From assembly GCA_002713555.1 (NCBI GenBank), contig PATG01000087.1, positions 1 through 9,356 of the forward strand: 9,356 nt of DNA, written 5' to 3'. A program made the translations under genes and the position numbers. The notes beneath the pieces are model-generated. The model had not been told where the DNA came from and searched no databases. It worked only from the letters and a program-made list of their open reading frames with translations. Positions 1 through 6,034 of this stretch are shown piece by piece; position 1 is the first letter of the stretch, and each line of letters starts with the position of its first letter. The stretch is from Planctomycetaceae bacterium. Its GTDB lineage: Bacteria > Planctomycetota > Planctomycetia > Pirellulales > Lacipirellulaceae.

Positions 1-104
1 AGGGCGACAAAGTCCATGCCATTCGTCTCTACATGCACGAAACGGGCGTCGATCTGGAGCAAGCCCGTAAGGCTGTAGAATCCAACATGGTGATGGGTTG
101 GTAG
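1..104 (+). CDS. C-terminal end of a small protein with a ribosomal L7/L12 C-terminal-like motif (partial)
   Basis: The reading frame enters from the left edge at base 3 and runs 33 codons to TAG at 102-104. The visible peptide contains KVHAIRLYMHETGVDLEQAR followed by KAVESNMVMGW. This matches the helix-turn pattern of the L7/L12 C-terminal fold, roughly 'K-x-x-AI-x-x-Y-x-x-x-TG-x-x-L-x-x-A-x-x-x-VE'. In L7/L12 itself this segment binds translation factors, but the short tail after VE and the Met/Trp-rich end suggest one of the small bacterial proteins that reuse the fold rather than the ribosomal protein. The start and any upstream domain lie outside the window. The gene converges on the lipoprotein gene at 184-1188. 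The fold assignment is fairly good; no function can be given. Confidence 0.6.
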   Translation, partial: GDKVHAIRLYMHETGVDLEQARKAVESNMVMGW

Positions 105-105
105 A

Positions 106-121
106 CACAAATCCTTTTGTG
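106..121. terminator. Weak hairpin between convergent genes
   Basis: CACAAA at 106-111 pairs with TTTGTG at 116-121 around a four-base loop, directly after the stop of the left-edge gene. A run of six T follows at 129-134, separated from the stem by seven bases. A competing weak stem pairs TGTGC at 118-122 with GCACA at 139-143. The place between two convergent genes suits a terminator, but the stem is AT-rich and the T run is displaced, so this is only a candidate. Confidence 0.3.
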
Positions 122-183
122 CTGACCCTTTTTTGCTGGCACAGCGTAGTAATCTGATAGCTGCTGATTCTCTGTTTGCGGGC

Positions 184-1188
184 TTATCTATAGCGGGGCG
201 ACGGCTGTTCGGTCGGTGCATAACCTACAGGTCCAGAGTTTCCCGTATTGCTTGAAGTGGCCGGATTGGGCCGCGAAGCAACTGCCACCTGCCCAGGATA
301 GTCGCTTGTCCCTCCCGGACGGAATGGTGCCGTTGCCACCTCAGGCGTCGGCGTGATAGGCATATTATTGGCAAGTGCCGGTGGTATGCTTCCTGGTTGT
401 GTTGTCGCCACACTACCATAGCGGTCGACTCCCGAGTTCACCGGTGGGGTAGGTGTTGTTAGAGTTGCCGGTGGTGCTTCAGCAACCTGCTCAAGTGCAC
501 CAGCAGGCTGACTACCAACTGGCTGCTGAGAAATTGCGGGGGTAGTCCCATAACGGTCCGACGTCGAACCTGTCGATGGATAGCCTATTGCAGGTGGAGT
601 CAGACCAGCTGATAGGGTAGTGCTGCTGGACAATGCGGCAGTGGGGACTGACGAAGAATTATTTGCGTAGCGATCTAAGCTCGGATTCTGTGCGATTGCA
701 ACAGACTGCGAAACAGCAGGACTCGCTGGCACCGCTTGAGGATTGTAGGGCATTGCCACAGAACCCAGAGTGCCTCCCTGACTGGCTGCAGGCACCGAGG
801 CCGTCTGGGCTGGAGATGTCCCTGTCAAAGAGGGCACCAAACTGCTGGCTCCAGTATTGGGGTAGGTTGGTACTGAAGTTGCTGCGACATGAGCACCCGC
901 AACGGGAGGATTCGCTCTTGGAATTGCTGGCATTCCTGGAACAAATGGTGCGGCGACATTTTTTCCGGGAACTCCGTCCGTAGTGATATTCACTTCAGTT
1001 GCAGCCAGTGCGTCCGCCTGGCGGGCAACTTCGGATGGTAAAGTTGGCGCTGTATGCGCCAGAACTGCTGTATCCGCAGCGGCATTGTCTGCCGTTTTCC
1101 ACCAAGCCATCTTGGAGGCTGTCTTGCACCCAACGGTACCTAAACCCATTAACGCTACTAGACCAACAGCAATCATCTTTGTACGCAT
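184..1188 (-). CDS. Predicted lipoprotein, low-complexity Pro/Ala/Ser/Thr-rich, with DRY motifs
   Basis: The protein has 334 residues. It begins with a signal peptide (MRTK, hydrophobic stretch to residue 16) ending in a lipobox-like LGTVGC with Cys21 as the likely lipidated residue; Thr at -3 is not the usual residue. Next comes KTASKMAWWK; a short Trp-containing segment after the lipid Cys is a style I associate with planctomycete secreted proteins. The remaining ~300 residues are low-complexity Ala, Pro, Ser, Thr, Gly and Val with almost no predicted fold. DRY occurs at residues 172-174, 211-213 and 255-257, SDY at 295-297, and the C terminus is PRYR. The start at 1188 is chosen because the signal peptide begins there; only a weak GGAAG lies close upstream, and Met5 is an alternative. 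Expression is likely from the promoter at 1442-1469 through a long leader. Function unknown; an envelope-anchored extended linker is an inference. Confidence 0.75.
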   Translation of the reverse strand: MRTKMIAVGLVALMGLGTVGCKTASKMAWWKTADNAAADTAVLAHTAPTLPSEVARQADALAATEVNITTDGVPGKNVAAPFVPGMPAIPRANPPVAGAHVAATSVPTYPNTGASSLVPSLTGTSPAQTASVPAASQGGTLGSVAMPYNPQAVPASPAVSQSVAIAQNPSLDRYANNSSSVPTAALSSSTTLSAGLTPPAIGYPSTGSTSDRYGTTPAISQQPVGSQPAGALEQVAEAPPATLTTPTPPVNSGVDRYGSVATTQPGSIPPALANNMPITPTPEVATAPFRPGGTSDYPGQVAVASRPNPATSSNTGNSGPVGYAPTEQPSPRYR

Positions 1189-1435
1189 AGCTTCCGTGCC
1201 TTGAATGGTTGTCTTGAATGGTTGTCTTGATTCTTTTAATTTGCGACGGTTGTCGCTTTCCCTTTGTCAGGAAATCAAACGTAAGATCTTCCTTGAAACT
1301 TACGATAGGATCATTACGGACATTCCGCAGGATCAACCTATTTTTACAATGTCGGCCACCTCCAGGCAGGTTGGCCACAAAAATTTGAGAATCCTTGCTG
1401 GATATGCCATCTCCTGCAGGCTGATCCTACGTCGC
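1189..1435 (-). promoter_or_regulatory. Long structured leader of the lipoprotein gene
   Basis: This is the stretch between the predicted transcription start (~1435) and the lipoprotein ATG. It holds no convincing gene. Three small hairpins can be drawn: GGCCACCT at 1354-1361 with AGGTTGGCC at 1368-1376 (one bulged base); CGGA/TCCG around CAT within 1317-1328; and CGTAAG at 1280-1285 with CTTACG at 1299-1304 (13-nt loop). The last 30 bases contain the 13-bp tandem repeat. AGGATCA occurs on both sides of the CGGA hairpin on the plus strand. No known riboswitch class is recognised. A regulatory role is inference. Confidence 0.35.
1201..1230. repeat. 13-bp tandem direct repeat, 2.3 copies
   Basis: TTGAATGGTTGTC stands at 1201-1213 and again, perfectly, at 1214-1226, followed by a partial copy TTGA at 1227-1230. 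The block lies 12 bases upstream of the lipoprotein ATG, inside its leader, where copy-number change would alter the distance and structure just before the start. The unit length is not a multiple of three, and no real gene reads through it. Confidence 0.9.
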
Positions 1436-1441
1436 GGCGGG

Positions 1442-1469
1442 ATTATAGAAGGAACCCCAGAGGGGTCAA
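1442..1469 (-). promoter_or_regulatory. Sigma-70-type promoter for the lipoprotein gene, with a dyad in the spacer
   Basis: On the minus strand TTGACC (1464-1469) is followed after 16 bases by a perfect TATAAT (1442-1447). Matches are 5/6 at -35 and 6/6 at -10. The spacer contains the exact inverted repeat ACCCC-TCT-GGGGT, which starts within the -35 box, so a bound protein or a DNA structure there could control access. It is the best-looking promoter I found in the window and points to the lipoprotein gene; nothing else lies between. Transcription should start near 1435. Confidence 0.6.
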
Positions 1470-1579
1470 TGGCATTCCGGTACGACTGCCAGCACGACCT
1501 GGCTGCTAGCAAGCCTCTGCAAAATGCCGCCCTAGAGAAAACGCTCAACAGAATAAATAACTGAGTGCCTAATACAAAT

Positions 1580-1609
1580 CCCCCTCCACCGCTCTAGCAG
1601 TGGAGGGGG
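1580..1609 (-). terminator. Rho-independent terminator of the superoxide dismutase gene
   Basis: A perfect 10-bp stem, CCCCCTCCAC (1580-1589) with GTGGAGGGGG (1600-1609), encloses a 10-base loop. It lies about 30 bases beyond the stop of the superoxide dismutase gene. Reading the minus strand, the stem is followed by ATTTGTATT, a broken T-rich tail. On the plus strand the stem is followed by TGCTTTT, so it might also stop antisense transcription. It separates this gene from the lipoprotein promoter downstream. Confidence 0.75.
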
Positions 1610-1640
1610 TGCTTTTAGTCAGAAAGCTGTTTTAAAACGC

Positions 1641-2252
1641 TCAACCCTTCGCTTGGGCATAACGCTCCCCGACAGCATTCCAATCTACAACGTTAAAAAA
1701 CGCAGCGATGTAATCGGGGCGTCGATTCTGATAATTCAGATAGTAGGCATGTTCCCATACATCCAAACCCAGGATGGGTGTGCTACCCGCCATATAGGGG
1801 TTGTCTTGGTTGGGTGTGCTTTCAACAACCAGATTACCGCTAGCATTGACGCTCAGCCAGGCCCAACCGCTACCAAATCGTGTCGCCGCAGCTTTGCTGA
1901 AGGCATCCTTGAAACTATCGAAACCGCCTAACTCCTGCTGGACTGCATCGGCCAACGCACCTGTCGGCTCACCCCCCCCCTGGGGACTCATGACGGACCA
2001 GAAAAGCGAGTGGTTGGCATGGCCACCGCCATTATTGCGCACCGCACCACGGATGCTTTCGGGGATGGAATCAATATTTCGGCAGAGATCTTCTACCGAT
2101 TGCTCTGCGACGCCGGCACCATCCAGGGCGTTATTCACATTGGTCACATAAGCATTATGGTGCTTACCATGATGGATTTCCATCGTTTTTGTATCAATAT
2201 GGGGCTCCAAAGCATCAACCGGGTAGGGCAAGCTGGGAAGTGTATAGGCCAT
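1641..2252 (-). CDS. sodA: Superoxide dismutase, manganese type
   Basis: This 203-residue enzyme of the Fe/Mn superoxide dismutase family converts superoxide to oxygen and hydrogen peroxide in the cytoplasm. The four metal ligands are visible: His27 (MEIHHGKHH), His81 (HANHSLFW), Asp164 and His168 (DVWEHAYY). Gly75-77 before HANHS and Gln149 in TPNQDNP are the manganese-type pattern, since iron enzymes usually carry the outer-sphere Gln near residue 70-77. [10 protein letters not shown] near the C terminus is also typical. The start at 2252 is fixed by family alignment ([10 protein letters not shown]) and by AGGAG nine bases upstream. An upstream in-frame extension to 2342 uses TTG, runs through the promoter and is rejected. 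A run of nine G on the coding strand (1972-1980) encodes the Gly-Gly-Gly at residues 92-94. The gene appears monocistronic, with its own promoter and terminator. Confidence 0.97.
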   Translation of the reverse strand: MAYTLPSLPYPVDALEPHIDTKTMEIHHGKHHNAYVTNVNNALDGAGVAEQSVEDLCRNIDSIPESIRGAVRNNGGGHANHSLFWSVMSPQGGGEPTGALADAVQQELGGFDSFKDAFSKAAATRFGSGWAWLSVNASGNLVVESTPNQDNPYMAGSTPILGLDVWEHAYYLNYQNRRPDYIAAFFNVVDWNAVGERYAQAKG

Positions 2253-2818
2253 GATCTCATGTCTCCTGCTATTTAAAACTGTTGTCAGAAAAATGACGGG
2301 ACGGAATCCTAGCAGCATATCGAATCCCCTTGAGAGTGGCAATCGGCTAACACGGACTGAATCCGTCCTGACTTTATCATCCGGTCCATCTACTTAGCTT
2401 CATCATTCATTTCTGAACAGGTGATTGAGCCTGGCGGCAAGAGGGGCGTTTTGCACGATGAAGATCGCCAGATAGGCTGTTATGACTCGTGAATGATTAT
2501 CGCACGAATGATTTGGGAGAGTCGGGGGTAAAACCCCGGTTACGCTTGTGAGAGCATTTCCAATGAACGACACAGTTAATGCATAATTCCCTCACGGCAG
2601 CACGTCGGCATACGGGGCTGAGCCTGCATAGGTCCGTTTCTATTTTAAGATCCGTGGGAGGAGAGGAAGGGAGTGAGGGGATATCACCAGGAGGGATAGA
2701 GGCTTGGAAGATCCAGTGGTGCTTGACCGTTCGCTGCACACCCCAAACCCACTCCAGAACCGGACGGCATGCGCCAACTGTGTCAAAAGTCCGCAAGTGT
2801 GGGGTTTAAATATACGGG
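2253..2818. other. 566-nt stretch without a convincing gene
   Basis: The first ~90 bases are the leader and promoter of the superoxide dismutase gene. Beyond that, a minus-strand frame of 99 codons (2497-2796, TTG start) ends in a Cys/His cluster (ELCINCVVHWKCSHKRN) but has no ribosome binding site and matches nothing I know. A 76-codon plus-strand frame overlaps it. Possible secondary structure includes CCCTCAC (2589-2595) with GTGAGGG (2673-2679), CACCA (2685-2689) with TGGTG (2717-2721), and GGGG/CCCC around TAAAA (2525-2537). AAACCCC (2531-2537) and GGGGTTT (2801-2807) form a distant 7-bp inverted pair. ACGGA/TCCGT at 2352-2366 is a small dyad just upstream of the dismutase promoter. It may be a remnant of a repeat or a mobile RNA; not established. 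Confidence 0.3.
2314..2342 (-). promoter_or_regulatory. Predicted promoter of the superoxide dismutase gene
   Basis: On the minus strand TTGCCA (2337-2342, 5/6 to TTGACA) is followed by a 17-base spacer and TATGCT (2314-2319, 4/6 to TATAAT). Transcription would start near 2307 and give a leader of about 55 bases containing the AGGAG ribosome binding site. A 5-bp dyad, ACGGA-N5-TCCGT (2352-2366), sits just upstream of the -35 box and could be an activator site, but it matches no regulator I know. Confidence 0.45.
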
Positions 2819-3124
2819 CTATCCCTGCGTTTCGTCGAGCAGTTGTTGGAGTTGCTCGCGTTGTTTTTCCATGAGAACCAATTGATCCGACAATGTTTTT
2901 ACAATGTCTGGCTGCGAGGGTGCAGTGGCAGAACCCGAAAGAGTGACTCGACCACGACGTGAGGCACGCTCTAGCTTGACATCGAACACACCCTACCCAA
3001 AGGCCGCATCAACAACCTCGGCTGGCATCTGGTCATAATCACGCGCATCCAGGGATGCGGATATTGCAGGGCCATTTCCTGGTCGCATTCTCGAATGTCG
3101 TGGTTCGCTTATTTCTTCTCGCAT
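2819..3124 (-). pseudogene. Small unrecognised gene interrupted by an in-frame TAG
   Basis: ATG at 3122-3124 is preceded by GAGGAG about eight bases upstream, the clearest ribosome binding site on this strand after the dismutase. The frame would be 101 codons ending in TAG at 2819-2821, but codon 44 is TAG (2993-2995). The first half reads MREEISEPRHSRMRPGNG and onward to VVDAAFG; after the stop the same frame continues GVFDVKLERASRRGR and ends in a polar heptad-like helix (LSDQLVLMEKQREQLQQLLD), a likely coiled coil. Protein-like composition on both sides of the TAG, in one frame, argues for a single interrupted gene rather than two. It starts 47 bases after the stop of the diguanylate cyclase pseudogene and was probably its operon partner. 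I do not recognise the family. Alternatives are a sequencing error or a genuinely short 43-residue product. Confidence 0.55.
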
Positions 3125-3171
3125 TGTTCTATCTCCTCGGACAAGCACGAAGACGGCTGTCTTCTGCTCTA

Positions 3172-4740
3172 TTAACTATTGGAAACTGCATACTCGAGTT
3201 GCGATTCTTCTTCATCCTTTGCCATCAAATAGGCTTTAATACTTTGCTGGAGCAAACGAGCTCTTTCGGCCATGTCTACTTTTCTGGTCTTTTTAACTCT
3301 TTTCGGTCGAACTTGCAGATGAATCTGGGTATGCACATATTCACCAGCTGCCAAGCCGATATTGTTGCTCCGTTCCATTCGCTTTTCAGAGAATTGAAAT
3401 TCAACCCGAAACAATAGATTGCGATCCCCTTTGCGACGATCGTATGCAATCGACTCGGTTGACACTTCAAGTTCCACGGAGTTTTCGGAAGTCGAGAGGA
3501 CTTTCGCCTTATGGTCTGAAACGAAACCTCGCAGTTTTTCGATTGCAATATCAATCGGCACTGCACTGATAAGGGTCGATTCGACAACCGGCTTTGCTCG
3601 CAGTCTGCTAAAATCCCACCATCTTTTCTTGCTTTGTTCTTTTTTCATACCATTACCCAATTGGATTACCTGGTTACGACCTTGTTCTTTGGCCATGAGT
3701 AACGCCCGGTCTGAGCGACGCAACATGGTTTCAGGTGTGCCTCCTGCCTGTAGTTCTGCAACTCCAAACTTGCTGTAATGCGTTTATTACCGAGTGTTGG
3801 ATGTGGCATTTCCGCCAATTTGCGACGCAATTGTTCCGCACGACGAGCGTCATCTGCATTGCTGCAATCGGCACACAACACGGCAAACTCTTCGCCACCG
3901 TATCGAGCTGCCAAGTCTCCTGAACGACAGATGGAGCTAAGCAAATTGGCCATGGCAATAATGGCCTCATCTCCAGCCTGATGTCCGTAGGTGTCATTGA
4001 TGTTCTTGAAATGATCGATGTCAACCATAGCTGCTTGTTCATGGGCTTCAACGTAGAGCACCAACATACGATCAAACCCTGCACGATTGGCAACCTTCGT
4101 CACTGGATCTCTCGTGACCTCTGCATGCAGATCAATGGCCACATGCTTGCCTTGGCGTCCCATGATCAGCATACGCTGACGCAATTGGGCATTGGTCAAT
4201 AATGATTTGGCGACTGGACAAGCCTGGTCAAGCACTTGCCTGTTCAAGTGGTCACACATATCGAGCAGGCTTGGCACAAGGCTGCTCGGCAGCTACTCCG
4301 GTGAGGGGTTTGGCTTCTTCGCACAGGCCCCCAATCTTGCCAATATCATGCATCAGTGCGGCAAGTTCTACCGTATCGCCTGTCTCCTCATCCAGCTTGG
4401 CAAATAAAGCCCAGCTACTACATCCCAAAGCGACGCGTAGACTATGGGCAGCAGTAGGAGCATGTTTTTGCCGCAATGCCGTGAGCAAACTGCTGGCCAT
4501 CTTTCAGCTCGCTTGTACTAACCGAGTCTCATGCTGAACTGCAACGGGCGCAGATGGCCGTGCGCTTATCAAACCACTCTCGGAAGCGGCTTCTTTCAGG
4601 GCGCTCAGGAGCGTGCTTATTTCTGCAACTCGCTTTTGTGTTTCAGCTTGCCGTGAACCGAGACTGGTGTCCTCTGTATTATTTTGAGCCTCGGGAACGG
4701 CTACGGGTGTCTGCGGGGTATTGGTAGATAGGTCAGACAT
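3172..4740 (-). pseudogene. Degraded diguanylate cyclase with HD, PAS-remnant and GGDEF parts
   Basis: Protein-like segments follow in order over three stretches of frame. (1) 4740-4504: N-terminal region MSDLSTNTPQ to RLVQAS, ended by TGA at 4504-4506. (2) 4500-4252, same frame after TGA-AAG: KHAPTAAHSLRVALG, then ELAALMHDIGKIG, the HD-domain metal motif. The frame then loses homology and stops, so most of the HD domain is missing. (3) about 4277-3767, another frame: a PAS-linker remnant (LDQACPVAKSLL to VAIDLHAE), DPVTKVANRAGFDRML, MVDIDHFKNINDTYGHQAGD, I-site RSGD and active-site RYGGEEFAVLCAD. (4) From about 3766 the frame changes again: ELQAGGTPETMLRRSDRALL, then a C-terminal extension with RPKRVKKTRK, ending at TAA 3172-3174. 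The intact ancestor would make c-di-GMP from two GTP. The order HD-PAS-GGDEF plus tail is recalled from planctomycete proteins. With one nonsense codon, two frame changes and missing pieces it cannot make the full enzyme. ATG at 4740 is preferred over an upstream TTG at 4752; neither has a clear ribosome binding site. Confidence 0.85.
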
Positions 4741-4872
4741 GAAGGATGGCAATAGGATTCCATCAACCGCAAAAGCGATCGACTACGTTCTGCAATGGCA
4801 CGGTTCTCCTGTAAAACGCAGGTCATGCAGTACGGCAGGGACCTATTGCAGATTATTTCCGAGGACCACCTG

Positions 4873-4900
4873 TTAAAATACAGCTTGCAATCGATACAAT
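4873..4900 (+). promoter_or_regulatory. Possible promoter of the fumarylacetoacetate-hydrolase-family gene
   Basis: TTAAAA (4873-4878, 4/6) and TACAAT (4895-4900, 5/6) are separated by 16 bases on the plus strand, about 90 bases upstream of the gene. The direct repeat CAATCG (4888-4893 and 4898-4903) overlaps the -10 box and could bind a regulator. The intergenic stretch 4741-4988 is shared with the divergent pseudogene, for which I could not choose a promoter. Confidence 0.3.
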
Positions 4901-4988
4901 CGTTACATGTGAAAACCGGGCATAGCCTGGACAGCGAAGAACGAGCTAACTGAAGAAATGGGTTGGCAAACTCTCATAGGAACCTTAG

Positions 4989-5855
4989 ATGCGACTTTTA
5001 ACCTACAAAAGCAGCAAAGGAGCTCGGGCAGGCGTGCTGCAACCAGACAACCAGATCGTCGATCTGCACGACCACAATGCCCAACTCCCTCCCTCCATAA
5101 AAGCAATCCTCGAAATGGGAGATAAGGGGCTGCAGTTAGCAAAGGATGCAGCACAAAATGGCAAACCCATTGCAGGAGATGATCACAAACTCCTACCACC
5201 TGTCATGGCTCCACAAAAAATCATCTGTGTTGGCTTGAATTATGCCGATCATGCTGCTGAAACGGGGGCTGTCGTCGGTGAAGAGCCCATCATCTTTTGC
5301 AAATTTCCGACAACACTACGAGGGCACAAGGATTCTATTGAAATCCCCCCCGAATCTCAGCAGGTTGATTACGAAGCCGAATTGGTAGTAGTCATTGGTC
5401 GTCGAGCGCGACGGGTTACGCAGGCCCAGGCTATGGAGTTTGTGGCTGGTTATACTTGTGGCCATGACGTTTCGGCCCGTGATTGGCAAAAACACAAGCC
5501 TGGCAAGCAGTGGCTGCTGGGAAAATCATTCGATAGCTTTGCACCCGTAGGCCCTCATTTAGTCACACCCGATGAAATCAAGGACCCCGGCAATCTGCAG
5601 GTTCAATTTCGTCTCAATGGAGATCTGTTGCAGGACTCCAATACGAATCAATTGATCTTCTCCCTGGAATACCTGATTTCGTATCTTTCTCAAATCTGCA
5701 CCCTGCTCCCTGGAGACATGATCTTTACAGGGACTCCCCCCGGGGTGGGAGTGGCGCGTAACCCGCCCATTTTTCTGCAGCCAGGGGACATTGCTGAGGT
5801 TAGCGTCGAAGGACTTGGGGCCCTCCTAAACCCGATAGTCGCCGCACAAACCTAA
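4989..5855 (+). CDS. Fumarylacetoacetate hydrolase family protein
   Basis: This 288-residue protein has the layout of bacterial FAH-family hydrolases, decarboxylases and isomerases: a short N-terminal domain (1-70) and the FAH catalytic fold (about 74-285). The Mg/Mn-binding acidic residues are visible as Glu129 and Glu131 (VDYEAELVVVIG) and Asp160 (GHDVSARDWQ). The catalytic-loop His is in LNYADHAAET (His88), the conserved Lys in LGKSFDSFAPVGP (Lys179), and the glycine loop is FTGTPPGVG (247-255). Members act on 2-keto acids such as fumarylpyruvate, acylpyruvates, oxaloacetate or 2-hydroxyhepta-2,4-diene-1,7-dioate; the exact substrate cannot be told from sequence. ATG at 4989 is supported by AGGAA six bases upstream. 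No pathway neighbours are present, so a stand-alone role such as acylpyruvate hydrolysis or oxaloacetate removal is as likely as aromatic catabolism. Confidence 0.93.
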   Translation: MRLLTYKSSKGARAGVLQPDNQIVDLHDHNAQLPPSIKAILEMGDKGLQLAKDAAQNGKPIAGDDHKLLPPVMAPQKIICVGLNYADHAAETGAVVGEEPIIFCKFPTTLRGHKDSIEIPPESQQVDYEAELVVVIGRRARRVTQAQAMEFVAGYTCGHDVSARDWQKHKPGKQWLLGKSFDSFAPVGPHLVTPDEIKDPGNLQVQFRLNGDLLQDSNTNQLIFSLEYLISYLSQICTLLPGDMIFTGTPPGVGVARNPPIFLQPGDIAEVSVEGLGALLNPIVAAQT

Positions 5856-5872
5856 ACTTTACCCAAATGGAA

Positions 5873-5904
5873 CAACCCTCGCGAACCAAAGTGAAGGAGG
5901 GTTG
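5873..5904 (+). repeat. 8-bp inverted repeat after the FAH-family gene
   Basis: CAACCCTC (5873-5880) pairs with GAGGGTTG (5897-5904) around a 16-base loop, 17 bases after the stop codon. No T run follows, so it is at best a weak or factor-dependent terminator, or an RNA-stabilising hairpin. The second arm includes AAGGAGG (5894-5900), a perfect anti-16S match, 15 bases before an ATG (5916) that opens a 31-codon frame of no recognisable kind; sequestration of that site by the hairpin is possible but unsupported. Confidence 0.45.
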
Positions 5905-6034
5905 GAACAGTAAAAATGCCGAATCCGAATATGCGTGCTTCAATGTACGACAATTCAGCGTGGGCGATGCGCAGGCGCGCATGGGTGCACTGCAAACATT
6001 TTTACTGGTGAAATTTTAGGCGATCGAAGGCAAC

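Noticed and set aside
1341..1353. 13-base word TTTTTACAATGTC shared with 2896-2908
   Set aside because: One shared 13-mer is expected by chance in a window of this size, and the surroundings do not match.
1205..1564. 119-codon plus-strand frame ending just before the 1580 hairpin
   Set aside because: It begins in the tandem repeat, has no ribosome binding site, runs antisense across the lipoprotein promoter and its hairpins, and the product resembles nothing.
2253..2342. N-terminal extension of the superoxide dismutase to a TTG at 2342
   Set aside because: The family N terminus begins at 2252 with AGGAG upstream, and the extension covers the likely promoter and leader.
2497..2807. Small transposable element bounded by AAACCCC/GGGGTTT
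   Set aside because: Only 7 bp match, the arms do not extend inward or outward, and no target-site duplication is visible.
3055..3417. 120-codon plus-strand frame
   Set aside because: It is antisense to the cyclase C-terminal extension and the start of the small gene, both of which have better coding evidence.
4959..5126. Out-of-frame ATG upstream of and overlapping the FAH-family start
   Set aside because: The frame is antagonistic to a well-supported gene and its product looks like translated noise.
5916..6011. 31-codon plus-strand frame with AAGGAGG upstream
   Set aside because: Spacing to the ATG is 15 bases, the site is inside a hairpin arm, and the peptide has no recognisable feature.
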